A stretch of DNA of 64,000 nucleotides from Fasciola hepatica. Its lineage: Eukaryota; Platyhelminthes; Trematoda; Plagiorchiida; Fasciolidae. The stretch spans positions 5,952,001-6,016,000 of the forward strand of contig CANUEZ040000183.1 of NCBI GenBank assembly GCA_948099385.1, given 5' to 3'. Below the pieces are notes generated by a model. It saw only the letters and a program-made list of their open reading frames with translations. It did not search any database and was not told the DNA's origin. Below, piece by piece: positions 1 through 13,047 of the stretch. The position numbers and the translations under genes were made by a program. Each line of letters starts with the position of its first letter. Positions within the stretch are counted from its first letter, which is position 1.

Positions 1-3000
1 TTGTTTCATGTTGATCAACACCCCCCATTCTCAGTATGCGCGAAGTAGCCTTCCTAATCACTTATTTCGACTTTTTTAATGTAGGGGCTCGGAGGTGAAT
101 AACTAGAGGAAATTCTTCACTTCCTCTGTGTTCTCAATGTTCTCATGTATGTCTCATTGCAGTGACACGGCCTCGACAGCCTAAACCCCGAAAGCCATAT
201 TAGGGTAAGAAGAGACATGAACAACCGTTTCACGGGGATATACGGTTGCTGTAACATTCAGACACTTTCACCTGTGTGGCAATTAGGCCCGAACCTGCTG
301 ACACAATCAAACAGGTAAGTTCCAGCATCCGTGCTCTGTGGTATCTGTATATCAATTTATCCACCAGAATAACTCCGTCTTTACTCTGTCATATAGTGGA
401 AATTGGGCTTGAACTCTGTTGGGTACTGGAACCACTTCTTCAGTAGTCAGTAAAAATAAGTCAGCCGGGAACATTTCCCCCGTAGCTACGTAATGGCCTG
501 TGTTTGCATCGGTTCCAATCAAACAGCAGAGAATAGTGGCCAGCAATGAACTACCGCGCACAGACAACCTTGAAGTAGACTTTTGAGGAACTGATGGGCA
601 TTTATTCACGCATCCATGTCACGGATATCGTCAGGAGGTTCAATTCCGCTTTCTAATAAACAAAGATCATCTCAGAATGATGATTCAATCCGTTGATGTG
701 AGCTGCTCCACAGAGCTCGTCGAACTGACTGCGTTCGCATACTCGATAGAAACCTTAGTCTCCACTGCCAGAATTCTCACATTTTTTCATGAAGCTAATC
801 AGAAGTTAGCCCATTTGGAGCCCAGCATCACTAATAAAAGAGAAATGCTGAGCCCATCCATTCACAAGTCAGTACTTCGAGTTAACCCGTTTAAATCAGC
901 AACAGATACGGAACATTGCTCAAATTATGCTAGGCCGCAATCTCATTCAGTAATCCCCACTACAGTAGGCATCCTCATTTCCCCATAGATAAATTCATAA
1001 TAGCTTGCTCAGATACAGTGTTTATCCGAATGCTCGGATGTGCTGGTTGCTCCAATTGAATGCCAAATTCTCAACCATACCCAAGAACTGTGATGTGCGC
1101 CTTCATGAAACCAAGCCGAAATTTAAAAGAAGCCGTGGTTGGAAAACTGCACATCATAGCAATGCGTAGTTGCCGATGTATGCGGTTCGTTCTCGAGTGA
1201 ATATCATGCCCCCGTATTGACTGACTCCTACTATAATTGGTTCGACTTATTTCTAGCACGCATGCTAAACACGTGTTATGTGATTTAGGTGTAGAGAAAG
1301 TGCTTTAGTCTTGAATTTATTTGCCCCGGTGCTTGGGAGTGATAACAGTTTCTAGTTCGAAGCATTTGAGTTGACCTGTTGGTTAGATAAAATTGATCGT
1401 CGACATCTTCAGACGGCACCTGGGAACCCATTTTCTGACAGAGCTGTGGTAAACGTAACATGTTGCATGAAAAACTGCTTTCTTTTCAGTGAATTCGAAA
1501 ACATCGACTGAACTTTTCCGCAAAACTTTTGATTACAATATCGACACACAGCTCGTTTGACGACGGTAGGCAAATAAACCATATTGTTCAATTCAGGGAG
1601 ACTCAGATCGTCATTGCAAAGCTCGGATCCTAGCAAAGTAAAATAATTCCAAGGTGGCTATCTACGACCATTTTATGAGATCATTACAAAATAAATTGAA
1701 AAACCGTACACCACTCAAACATTGCGAGACACTGGTGAAGCCAAGGTAAACATGAAAACGAAACAACATGCATTTTCTTCCGGTTATCCTCTGATCCAAT
1801 ACTTTTTTTGAAAACGCTAACTTCTGTTCTTCTTACTGATTCCACTTTCACGCCATATTTTGAAAAATACTTGCCAGCAATACGATTGCTTTTGCTGTTC
1901 CGCTTTTCGGGTGGATTACCAGGTATTATGAAATTTGTCAAAGCTTAGTGTCGAAAACCGCCAAAACATAAAGAGGCTTGTGCTGACTCTGTTTTGACAG
2001 GCATTGTTATATTGAGTTTTTGGTGTTCGGCTGAAGGGCTTTTCCAACTTTCCTCACGTAAGGGAAATAAGATATTTTGGAATGGTCACACAGATATGAC
2101 AATTTCGAAATCATGTTCAATTTTTAAAACGCATCTGCTGCTAGCCGAAAAAAGTACTTTTCAAATAGACAACTCCGTCAATCCGTCTTTAGTAGAGAAA
2201 CGGGCTGTTGCTCATTTTTGAGTGATCGATGAGAGACTAGAGAATATATTCAAGCGGAACTGCTATTCGTGACGTCAACTCGTTACGGCATGCAGTAAGG
2301 CTGTCTGAAATCAATCTGGAACACTGGCTTCACAAAAGTTAGGCCCAAGTTAACTCCTTCTAGACCACCAAGGATTCGACTGGATGCTGATGCTTATCCG
2401 TCTGATAACTTCAGTTTCAGCGCAGATGGCGAGAATCGTGTTAGTGTGGAAAAAATAAGGTTGAGGCAATTAGATTGGCCGCTCATTGCGTAGGTGGCTT
2501 TTTCGATAATTTGTATAGTGACACGCATCAAAGGAGTCCGGTACAGCATGTCGTTTAAACGGGCTCAGACAAGTTTCCAAAACTTCTTCCTGTTTTATAA
2601 AACACCCTGCACAAATAAGTAGGCCAATGACAAGATAGTTCAAACTATTCGCAGTTGACAAAGAGGACTGATCAGATCCATTGTTCCGACTACTCAAGAG
2701 TGGTACGTGGAGAGTACGGTGTCCATGTTTAAAAACAGATCAATCATATGTAAGTGGAATGCGGACGTGGAAACAGATTTTACAGGCTGCCCAGTAGGGT
2801 ATCCTAAGGAAGGCTTTAAATGCAAGTACAGTGGGACGCTTGTTGTGCTGATGACTTCTAGATAAGTGCCCGCCTAGTGTGACCCCGAAAGTTTATCTTA
2901 TCTGCTTTGTTATTGCCGAAACTATTATTAGTGAAATAAGCCTTGGATCGCCACGTATACTCATACATATGCAAACGGCACTTCACGCATTGCACGCTTG

Positions 3001-6000
3001 TCTATATTTTTACGAGATTGACCTTGTCATACGTTTCATGGGTTTAACAAAATGGTTGAACAAAAAGATTTTTCATGCACTCAATCGAACATCCTCTGTA
3101 TTCATAAAGTAGCTACTAGTATCGACTCCAGTAGTCAAAATCACAACACGAACATCCATAATCAAATCCAAAATCAGTTTCAAGTTAATAACATAAAGGT
3201 ACTTGGAATGGATCTGCACCCACGGAAAATGTTTTAGCCATCACCGAGTACTCTTTTTTACTCGGCGGAGCACGTGGTAAAATACTTCTGCTTTGAATTT
3301 CAGTCCAAAAATTCGTATTGTTACAAACATATCCGGGAAATCGGGACCGACAATTAGTTCTGCCCCCGAAAGTATGGCTTAAAAAATCTCTTTAAATGCA
3401 AGCGCTATGTTCATTTCCTTTTAGGACTTTGGAAACCCTACCAGAGTGCCTTTACCGTTATGTTTTATCACAAATTGACCGATGTTTTTTGTTTCATTGC
3501 GGTCGCATTTTCAGTTCTAACTTTGGTATCTCTGCACTGTTAGCAAACCAGATTTCCCGAAAGGTTGTACGTCCATTGGTTTGAGGTCGAAGCTGCACCA
3601 TGGACTTGATCCCACGAAGTAGCAGCCTAATTGTGAGTGTAAATGAAACTGGACGACACATACGAGTGGCTTCTTTATATTTTTCCAGCTGGAAAGTTTA
3701 CGCAGAGTACAGTTTTGAATTTTGATGCGGAATATTATGTCGGAGACTTGACGAATTTCTCTTTATTTGTCCTGGCTTGGTCAAAGAATTTCATTTGTCT
3801 TCTGAAGGAGTTCCATAATTATACAGTACCCCTCAATCTGTGGTACATCCGAAAGTCTTCTTGCGAATTGTATTGTGCTTCGTGAAGTGTTGATACTGTT
3901 TACCTCTGTAGCTCAGTTGATTTTATTCGCGGACATGGCACTCAAGTAAGCCATAAGCTTGGAACTTCGAAGGCTACGATAACAGAGGCTATGGATTTCC
4001 TCAAAGGAAGGGCTGGAAAAAAAGCTGTCTGAAGGAGTACAATGACTTCAAATTTCGAAATCGGGTGACTTTCGCCGCTGATCATGCCAGGAAAAAGCCA
4101 CTTGGATGCTTTATTTGCCAACGAGTTTCTGCACGCCAAAAAATCTAAACTTCTTCGGTGTGGCACAAGACTTTATGTGACCCTAATATCAAACACGCAA
4201 ACGATGAAGTCGGTGTGAACCACCCCAATGCTGGATTCGTAGATCCCTTAAATGAGAACTGTACGTCATATTCCCCTTGTGTTTCTGCAAATTTTGCTTA
4301 GCCTATGGCGCATACAAAATTACTGTATTCAAAGCACACACTGTACTCTGGCTTATCTGTTTATCGTCCTGACTCATCCATCAGGCCTGAAGTTCGAATT
4401 ACCGTCTACAGAAGGTTTTTTGTGCCAAATGACCAACAATGACAAGACTAAAACGGAATTTCATTTCTAAATTAGGTTGATGTTTTCTCCTCCTTTTTTA
4501 AATTTGTACAATAGCTCTCAGTGTTGCATATTTTGTTTATTTTTCCCCAGCTTTGTCGGAGTTTTTGACTAAAATGTTAGCGTGTTGTTTGCAAAATTCA
4601 GTCATGCAAACACCCAGGGCACTAAAACTTTTTAAGTTCAGTGCCGATGTTAGCAGGACTATATAAGAAGTGCGCAATATAAGGGAGAACGGAGGATCGG
4701 TAGGCAGTCGTGCGTTCATAAATTGTCTTATGATTACTGTGGGTGGGGGAGGATGAAGCATACTGGCTGCGGTCCTTGTGAAGCGGGTGTAGTGAGTCAT
4801 TCGAAATTTTCTCGGCGAATCTTTTGCACAGTTTATGATGTTGGGATATGATAGAGTCGTTGAAATCTTCACGAGAGATGCCACTTGCTTAGGATAAATG
4901 CATAGGAGACCTTTGAATAAAGTGAAGCCTTTAGCTTGTAAGCTATGTAAGAAGACGGGAGAAAAATGCAAGCAGACAGTTAGTGTGTACGCAAGGATAA
5001 AACGTTAAATGACATACAGGGTACAGAAACTACTTCTAGATGATAAAAGTGGTAGGTTGGTCTCCGCACTTTTGTGAAAAAGCAGGTAACATGTTCATTC
5101 CCGCAAAAATGAGTAATAGTATAATTATATCGTTATTCCAAGGTATTTAGTCGACAGCTGAAGACAAACGGCGATGTTTCCCATGCGAAAACCTGGACAA
5201 AATTCCAAACTTCTTACGAGGCTAGTATCTGTCAGCTTGATGGTAGATAAAACCGTCGAGATGGATAATTTCGTGGCCAGTATGTCACTTAATCAAGATT
5301 CTTGCTCATGTTTCCGACAGAGAGCAAGGTCTTTCATATCACCAAAGTTTCCAATGACCGGGCATACATTTGAACTGAGAATAATGGGTATGCACATGTC
5401 AGATATTTTCTGTTGCCAAAGAGCCACTTTCAAGTCTGCAAGGCATTTCTTCGATAGTCCAAAGGCTTTAGTGTAAATCCGCTTCGTTCTGTGTCTAACT
5501 GGTTTCTCAATAAATTTTCGTGTTGACTTTGGGAACTTGACGAAATCCACAACTTCACAGTGTTCAGCTTTTCTTAACGGAACAACGATATTATGAAAAC
5601 CAAGGTTGAAAAACAAGAAAACTGTTTTGCAGTAGAAGTTTTGCTGTGAATCCCGATGATGGAAGACCAGATAAAACCGTAACCAGCTTTAGAGACCGGC
5701 TGTCCTGGATGCAGAAAACAGCTAAACTGAAGCAGACCACGAACTTAGCCAAACAAATTTCCAAGCTACGAAGTTGTTTTGATCTTAAAAAATGGTAGTG
5801 AGACACTTGCTTTCCAGATGGCAAGGCACACGTGGGAGTAAACTACACTTTTGAATTTTTCACTTCGAGAAACTCATTGATGTTTTGAAGTAGCACGGAA
5901 GACTCGCGGACAAAATGACTAGCTTTACTGTTGAATAAACTAACGCGAAATAAAAAAAGAACCGCCTCAAAACGCGAAATTGAAGAAAGCTCCAGCAGGC

Positions 6001-6067
6001 ACACTTCTCCGTTAAACAAAACTATACCATAACCCAAAAACCGGAAATGTATTTGTGCGGTCAACTG
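1..6067. other. Gene-free stretch, intergenic or intronic
   Basis: I see no supportable gene here. The longest frame is 144 codons on the minus strand (4537-4971); it has no consensus splice context, its first codon is TTG, and its purine-first codon bias is weak (about 53%), so it is probably chance. A short stretch at 262-314 lies between an AG and a strong AACAG/GTAAGT donor and is open in one frame, but it is too short to call. A tRNA A-box-like motif (GTAGCTCAGTTGA) sits at 3908-3920 without a B-box at the usual distance. Confidence 0.5.
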
Positions 6068-6278
6068 ACAGTTGACAGATCCATCAAGTTAGAATCCGTG
6101 GATGCGCAGAATGTAATTAAAGCAAGTCTCCAAACAACTGACCCGAAATTTTCTTCCCTTGTATTCCTTCGTGCATTTTGTGGGGAACTGACGGGAAACA
6201 GATCTTGTACGTGACAACTGTGTTGGTATAATTTTTACTGCATTGCGCACGTTATTTTAGTGAATGTGTTTGTGTCAA
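6068..6278 (+). repeat. 211-bp dispersed repeat, copy 1
   Basis: This segment recurs in the same orientation at 22267-22477. The copies begin at ACAGTTGACAGATCCATCAA, end at TGTGTCAA, and differ at about six positions with no indel seen (about 97% identity). Flanking bases diverge immediately on both sides, so the unit looks complete or cut at the same points in both copies. No terminal inverted repeat, poly-A tail or target-site duplication is visible. No open frame spans it. It is most likely a member or fragment of an interspersed family whose class I cannot name. Confidence 0.9.
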
Positions 6279-7547
6279 TATTAAGTTCACAATTTTACTG
6301 ACAGTGACTCATGTGGATGCGATTGCATGTGTGACATGAATGGTGGAGATAATTATCCCACTGGACAGATATATGAGTAGACTGAAACTGATAATTGATG
6401 ATGCAGAAGAGAGGCTAACAGGACAACACTGAAGCATTGTGGATTTATCAGGCAGCTTAAGATCAACCGGAAAAATAAACAACACCTAGCAACTATATAG
6501 TTGTAGTTTGTACCAATAATAAATGTGAATAAACAGTCCTTTTAAACTCGAATACACCTTTTAAAGTTGTGTTTCTCTTTCAGAATTAACTTTCCGTGCC
6601 TTTCCGCAGTTCCAATGGTATCGGAAAATCAGTCTTCAGTAGGTGAAAAATGAGGTTCAGCTACATTTTTACCATAAGCCATGGAATTCTGGGTTTCGGG
6701 ATATTTTTTTATGGTAGCTGAATCTTTTGGGAACGAAATGTGTTAAAAGACAAACCGTGGCGGGTAAGGGGCATGATCCTCATACGAGGCCTGGATAAAA
6801 AAATCGGAATTCTCCTCAGTGGATTGTCCATGAATGCAATTTAGGATTTAGCTGCCATAACAGCCGTGAATCAAAAGTAGATTGCTCAATTACACGCGTG
6901 ATTGGGGATACTAGATGAGTGGCAATAACCACGAAACCGGTCCTGCGTTTCCGGGGAGATTTTGTTCTCACTTTCGTGTATAAACATCATACTGCTTATA
7001 TCAGAAACTGATTATTCATTTTTTCCCCCCAAGCTAAATTAGCACACGACATCTACCACAATATAAATCTGCCATTTATTGCTCATAACCGAATCTCCCT
7101 ATACACGAAACAGTGTCCTCCAGTTGAATACCAGTGATAGATTAGCTATGAAATACCACGTGCTAAGCTTGGCATTTTTAATTTGGTCCCAGTGGGAAAG
7201 GTCGCTAACGAGAGCGTCAGTTGGACTCACGTGTGGGAACCGCCCTAGCTCTGGGCAACATTTCTTTTCCCAGTTGGTAGAACATTACTGATAATAAAGC
7301 TCGGCTGGCATCTAGCTGTGGGTTCACTCTTCTCCGAGGTCCACATCGTTTAACAGAAAACGTAGTCTTCGTTCATAGCTCCTCATATTTCGATGACACA
7401 CCATCAGTTTGACCGGAACACTCCGTTTCGGGTTTTCTATGCAAATAGAAACAAAAAACCTTCAAGAAGTGCCGAAGCAGATTGATATTTATCGATTGGA
7501 ACCCTCCTTGAGGCAGAAAAAAGAACTGTTCATCGGCTCGTACTTAC
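6279..7547. other. Gene-free stretch
   Basis: No supportable gene. The stretch is AT-rich, with frequent stops in all frames and a short C-tract near 7025. A minus-strand frame downstream of a pyrimidine-rich acceptor around 7437 stays open for about 36 codons, but its phase does not match the exon candidate at 7548-7656. Confidence 0.5.
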
Positions 7548-7656
7548 CGTATTGTTTGCACACTCACACGATTGCCATCCATGTGCCCTAGTTAGGCCGT
7601 TCTCCTTGCAGTGTGCTTCAAGATGAGATGCAACGAAATTGTCCTGGACGTAGATC
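7548..7656 (-). CDS. Possible internal exon, unknown protein
   Basis: On the minus strand, an acceptor ending GATACTCTAG precedes a 109-nt stretch that stays open and ends at a strong donor, AATACG/GTAAGTACG. It gives one carried-in base plus 36 codons, so it would enter in phase 2 and leave in phase 0. About 61% of codons start with a purine, as in real coding DNA. The translation has three cysteines, with NG after the first and a CEC pair near the end. That loosely recalls an EGF-like module, but the full cysteine pattern is absent. The neighbouring candidate at 7995-8113 does not join in phase, so at least one exon would be missing between them. Chance is a real alternative. Confidence 0.22.
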
Positions 7657-7994
7657 CTAGAGTATCGTAATTTCATCTTTGTTTTTCATGATTGCTCGGG
7701 AAATGCATGTTTCAATTTATCGGTTATTCTAAAATTACGAAAAACTCCCTTCTCTCTCCGATTTGTAACGGAGGCCTTGATTTAAACTGTAGTTCGTGCT
7801 CATTTTACGTGAATTACTGTCAGTTAATCTCAGTGACTTATTGAAATTCCCATTAGTGTGGTGAGTTATTCCTTGCACACTTCATTATACGTAATTCAAG
7901 GTGTCAAACGTCTCATCTGTGTCAGCTTCAGACAAACAAAATAATTCTTGTTGAAAATTTTGTCAGCTGTTTCATCGTCAAAAATCACACTTAC

Positions 7995-8113
7995 CTCTGC
8001 GGTTTTCAGTCCAGAAGGGTTTGAAAAAGAAGTAGTATACTTCTGATCCAAGAGGAGTTTACGGTTGAGCGTCTGGTGTTTCACAAACCTTCGTAAAATC
8101 ATGAGAATGCCAA
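7995..8113 (-). CDS. Possible internal exon, unknown protein
   Basis: On the minus strand, a pyrimidine-rich acceptor (TTGTTTTCCTAG) and a near-consensus donor (GCAGAG/GTAAGTGTG) bound 119 nt with a single open frame: two carried-in bases plus 39 codons, leaving in phase 0. The translation starts with a short hydrophobic run (GILMIL) followed by basic residues (RRFVKH), as at the end of a membrane helix, but no family is recognisable. Purine-first bias is only about 50%. Both splice signals are good; the coding evidence is weak. Confidence 0.2.
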
Positions 8114-11100
8114 CTAGGAAAACAATTTCGGACTACTGAGGACCATCACTGATAAAATGCTGCACTGAACAATCAGATATTTTGGATGTATTTCGGAAGT
8201 GGTTTCATAATATCCCACCTTGTCAAATCAAATCCACAGTATGGCTTTATTTTTGGTTTCATTTCTGTCACCTTTGGACGATACAATGATCATATAAGCA
8301 TAAATGTTCTTCACACGTGTCTGTAACCGTGATCCAAAGAGTGGGTATAAGCTGACGTGCTGAATAGTGGTTATATTCAACGGATGCTATTTGGAGCTCA
8401 TTTCTCTACCTGAATGTCGGAGTTATAGTCAGCTCAGGGTGTGACGCTTCAGACACTGTGCATCCGAATGCGGTCAAAGGATAGAGCTGTCTCTTGAATA
8501 AATGCTGGCGTGAACACCGATGGCAAAGCAAATTTCGTAATTAAGCAAGCCTTAAAGAACGATATCCTGTACAATGTTCTGCGACCAATATTGATACCCA
8601 AATGCTTTACAGATATCCAGAACAAAAATGGAAAAAAAGCAAACCATAAAGAGGAACACGACTTTAAAGGATAAGTAAGAGCAGGATCTGGTGAAAACCG
8701 CCTGAATTCGGAGTCTGATTGTGAAGTCCAGGGGCAGTGGATTCATATAGGGATTCCTGGATAACCGGAAGAACATGAATTGTTCGTGTAAAAGGAATTC
8801 AATATTGAGCAGGCATCATTCCTAATGACATGCTTGTGCATAAGTTCATAACCTCAAAGACTTACTTCACTACTAAAAATGTCTACTAAACAGATGACAA
8901 GAATTGAAGTGCAGAACCTTATGAGGCCCAAACTGGCCCGGTGCGTTATCACGCCGAGTGACAGCCAGTTGCCTCCTGCAAGTAAAGCAACCCACCTTAC
9001 GGGACTCGGACCTCATGCACTCGGCCAAAGGATCACAGTAGACAGGAGTATCTGTTCATTTGCACCGGAGCTGCATCGTATGCAGAAACAATGATGTTGA
9101 ACAAAGCTAAGCCACATATTATGTTGGGTAAAGGATGGATAAAATATTGATTTGCTTCCTCGCATGCACTAAACGACAATGTACAATATATCTAGAAGGG
9201 AGCTGTAATAAACGAAATACTGCAGGAGCTGAAAGGGTTCGACAGTGGCAGGAATCGGACCCCAGACAAAAAGGCCAGAATTCCACGGCGATTACCATTT
9301 GCATCCTATGGATCATCTTAACATAAGGATTTGTGCCGACTTAGCCTTTTCGAAGAGAGACAGGTTTCCATTGTGTTCTTAATCACTATCACCGCACCTT
9401 GTGTGGTTAGTGGATTCAAGTTCGATAGAATATTTACGATGCCAAAGATGAAACTGAATCAGAGGCTTTCATACACGAAAATGATCACTTCCCGGACCGT
9501 GCACTCGATTTCGTCTGCTTACCAACTGAGCTCCCTATTTTGGCTTCGTTGGTTTTATTAGAATTTGCTCCCAGTGAATCTGTCGATTTTGACTGATGAG
9601 AAAATGCCTGCACATGTTGAAACACAAATCCAAATTCAAGTTTTCAGTGCTCCCAAAGCAGCATGGATGAGACATTTCAGATCATAAAACTCATAATAAA
9701 ATTGAAATAATCCGTCTAGACAGGATGGGAGTGGGGCAACAGTGGGAAGCCGAAGAAAGGTGAAATGAAGTTGAAGAGATGAAAAATCGTCATATAGTTT
9801 GCATGAACAAACAACATTCACACAAATAAAATATGGTTTGTGAATTCAAAAACTGTTGTCCTCATTTTGCAGTGGGTTGGCCATCAGTTCAAGGAGGGAT
9901 TTGCATGTTGCGTGCAGGTACTTCACCAAGTTGGATCAGGATTTTTGGTCAATTTATTCTCGGTTGTACACTGATGAATTCTGAAACCTATTATTTTGTA
10001 TTTCTCGTGCTGAAAAAGGAGTGGAAATAATGGTTATTTGATGAGAAGATTCTTTGTTGAGGAGTAATACAAACAACCAACATAGCTATTTGACTTCATC
10101 TTTAGCGGACTGTTTCAAGCGATGATTATTTATTTACCATTGAACTTAGAGCTGTAAACCATGAAATCACTGTACTACAATGAAGTCCGAATATGGAAGA
10201 AGTCAGAAGCAATAATTAACCATGGAAACAATAATGAGGAAGGGTTGTCGGTGGCTCGATAGCAAGTGGACCACAAAGTTGAATTAAGTCAGCAAAATGT
10301 AATCTTGAATAAAAGAAAACGTGAACGAAGACGTAGGTAGGTCCAGATTGCACAATGTATTACGGACCATTTCGCTGCATATTCACTAGTGCATACTGCA
10401 GTAAAGGTATTCGTTTATTGGTGGAAAATGGAAAGTTCTTGTCAGATTGAACGAAAAGGTGCACACACGCAAACAACAAATGATAGCAATTAAAAACACA
10501 TAATCAAGGCAAGGCTAACTTTGTTATCCATTCTCGCTTTTTGCTCAGTTGCAAGTGACGATAGTCAATTGTTACTGTCTCCACGTATCTCAATAGTTGT
10601 TCAGTGTTAGTGACATAATTGATGGTAAACTCCGTGCTCAGATTAACACAGTGCTTTTTCTCCCAAAGGTGTTTGCTAAGGGATGACTTGAGTGTTCTGC
10701 ATGCGCTCGATGCCGTCACCTATTACATCTGTCCGCTCATCGTTTTTCGTAGCAAGTGTAGGTGGCTGAGCACCCAGATTTAAATTGATAAATGCAGTTG
10801 GACTTGATGCGGAGAAGTAGTGGTTCTTTTATTGTTGGTATTTCCATCCAGGAAGCTGCGAAGGGAACAATAATCTTTGCGACGTAATACGTACGATTAA
10901 CGGCACCATAGAGGCGTCTGTTGAGTAGGCTGGTAATGTCACCACCTTTGTAAGTTAACTGTGGGAAGATCGTCAGTTGTGGGACTGTGGTAACTTTTGT
11001 TTTGTTCAGAGGTGGCTGTGAATGGTTCTGGATATCCGTTGGCCTCATGTTTTGTATAAGTAACGGCCCTCCTCTTTTAGCACGTCCATTGTCAATAATT

Positions 11101-12661
11101 TGCAAGCCCTGTGAAACCTGGTCCGGACAAGTTTGATTTTATACTGATCACGTTCCTTTGCGTTGGATTGTGTGATGGTTGGTAATGAGAAACAGAAAAT
11201 TGCCAGGGCTCTGACCTAGTTATATACCATTGGCCTGGCTTTGAGAAAAGCAGGCTAAACCTCGGTTGTTGGGTTTTCAGCGTTGGCCCTGTGATGGTCA
11301 AGGGTGCATTGTTTGAATGAGGAAAATCTCAGGTAGCAGTGTCAGAGAATAAACAAGTGACATCGACTAAGAACCATGTCATTCTAACTACACAACGAAG
11401 CCGTAAATAACAACAACCCACAGGAACGTTATCATTTTATTGTATTATCAAAGGGCGTAGGCCGGATTGCTTACAGTTTAAAATCAAATCTGATTTAAGA
11501 TATCTAGGATCTGTTGGCGAGACCAATATGTGAATGGAATATTCTTCAGCACTCATGACTATTCGGCCTTGAACACCTTCGATAAATGGACGGCATATAC
11601 CATGACACCTTCCAAAACATCACCCAAGGTGCACTTGGACCTTGTGTTTCAATCGTCAGCAATAAAGATACCATTGTATTTCGTAACACGATGTTCATTT
11701 ATATCAGTAATTCAGGGCTGAGATTACTAGCGTTTCGCTCACACTGGGGCACCTTTTGCGAGGTAAATCACCTAGTGTGTTTCCTGCTTCAAATCTGAGC
11801 GTGTTCGGCATTGCAGTTGAATAAAACTTCAGTATGATTCGTCATTCTAAAATTTTGGGTTGAGAAACTCTCTAAGAAAGACGGGATTTAATTTATGAGC
11901 ATTTCATTTATTATAAATATCTTGCCCGGCCCATAGATATTCCTCGAAGGGAATGAATATAAGCCCATAAATGCATCAAAATAGGCGCATTACAGTAACC
12001 TTTTTTAGTCTTGACTTGCCGTACGATGCTACTGAAACACCAGAATCAGAGAAAAAGCTAGTCTTCCCAATCTTCTTTCCACAATATTTTTGCCGATAGA
12101 CTGTCTCTCGGTGATAATACAAGCTACTTATTATTTGTACAAGGCCACATTACAAGCCTTATCCACCAGTAAACTGCCGCCAATAGATTATCGTTACTGC
12201 TAACTTGGTGTACATTGAGGGGATGAAAATTTGTATCTTATAGACCTCGGCAATGCGTCAACACAACAGTCACAAGTTTAATGAACAGATCCTCGTTACC
12301 GCAGCTTACCCCTGAAAAACACAAGTGGTGAACGTGTACCGATTACCCACGCGAAGTAAAAATTCGGGTTGAATGATTATAAGCCATACAAATTACTACT
12401 AACTTGTTGAAACATTTGTCCCAGGCAGTTCCATTCACGTTAAGAACCTTTTACACCAAAGAAATTTGGAGTGCTGCTGACAGTTGCAATCCCCTTTTAT
12501 GTTCTAAATTACCTTGGTTACAAGTTGCTTAGTTGGAACTTACCAGAGTTATGGATTTCATCAAGACTTGATTGTCAATCGAAAGACCTAAAAAGATCTG
12601 GCATTGAAAATAAACTTACATATTTACCACCAGAGAACAAAAAACACCCAGTCGGTGATGA
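8114..12661. other. Gene-poor stretch with two weak exon candidates
   Basis: No gene is well supported. Two plus-strand stretches follow strong acceptors. At 9648-9710, after AAGTTTTCAG, 20 codons end in TAA. At 9871-9915, after CTCATTTTGCAG, 45 nt run to a GTGCAG/GTACTT donor. Each is too short to claim alone. Overlapping frames at 10504-11301 on the minus strand look like chance frames in a locally GC-richer segment. Confidence 0.4.
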
Positions 12662-13047
12662 GTAGCAAATAATAAAAAAATTATTATGGAACTACAGGCA
12701 TCCAGAGATAACAGTCAATAAAATAGCAAAATCAGTAGTTTTGAATCAGGAAATAACTTCCAACAATAGTCATCTGCCACTTGCACACAAATTCCAGATT
12801 CACTTACGTCGACATGAAGCAGTCGAGTTGTTGCGTATTTGCCTGAATGCAGGAGAGTATTTCAATTTTGAACTGACCTACAAATTGAAATACTCCTCTA
12901 CTCAGATCAAATCAAATCCACGTATGCAAGCTAATCACTTCCTGATACCGCACGTGTTCTGTGAGCGTACGTACAAGATGATGATCACTCTTGAGATGAG
13001 AGAATTTAAGGCATCCATGATTCATGCGTCCATTCGAAGCCAACTAC
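12662..13047 (+). repeat. 386-bp inverted repeat, left arm
   Basis: This arm is the reverse complement of 14087-14472. A line-by-line comparison showed one mismatch near the outer end (position 12667) and perfect identity over the remaining 380 nt. The outer end reads GTAGC and carries a short AT-rich hairpin; similarity decays just inside 13047. The arm is open from end to end in one frame: after a TAG at 12664, the frame runs to 13097. No ATG lies near its start and no domain is recognisable. Possible origins are a non-autonomous foldback element, a recent local inverted duplication, or an assembly artefact. I see no target-site duplication at the outer ends. Confidence 0.95.
12855..12895. 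repeat. Internal 14-bp-stem hairpin inside the arm
   Basis: GAGTATTTCAATTT at 12855-12868 pairs perfectly with AAATTGAAATACTC at 12882-12895 across a 13-nt loop. The same hairpin is present in the right arm, around 14239-14279. A stem of this length is unlikely by chance at a given site and gives the large repeat secondary structure inside each arm. Confidence 0.85.

Noticed and set aside
352..609. Minus-strand frame with a G-E-M-F-P-A-D-L stretch resembling the actuator region of P4-type flippases
   Set aside because: The match is one short motif; the following conserved flippase motif (D-G-E-T in the actuator domain) is absent and no further exons with flippase motifs were found.
1409..1660. 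Minus-strand frame with CRYCNQKFC, after a fair acceptor, suggesting a zinc-binding end of a transposase
   Set aside because: The cysteine spacing does not complete any zinc motif I know, codon bias is flat and no catalytic DDE region is nearby.
3908..3920. A-box-like GTAGCTCAGTTGA suggesting a tRNA gene; similar motif at 24579-24592
   Set aside because: No B-box at the right distance and no cloverleaf stems close, so not a tRNA gene.
4537..4971. 144-codon minus-strand frame
   Set aside because: About one frame this long is expected by chance; first codon is TTG, codon bias is weak, no motif.
9590..9635. CTGATGAG followed by a GAAAC at hammerhead-ribozyme spacing; a second case at 9971-9987
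   Set aside because: Stem II pairs only partly and stems I and III cannot be closed around a GUH cleavage site. Other CTGATGA matches in the window also lack the rest of the core.
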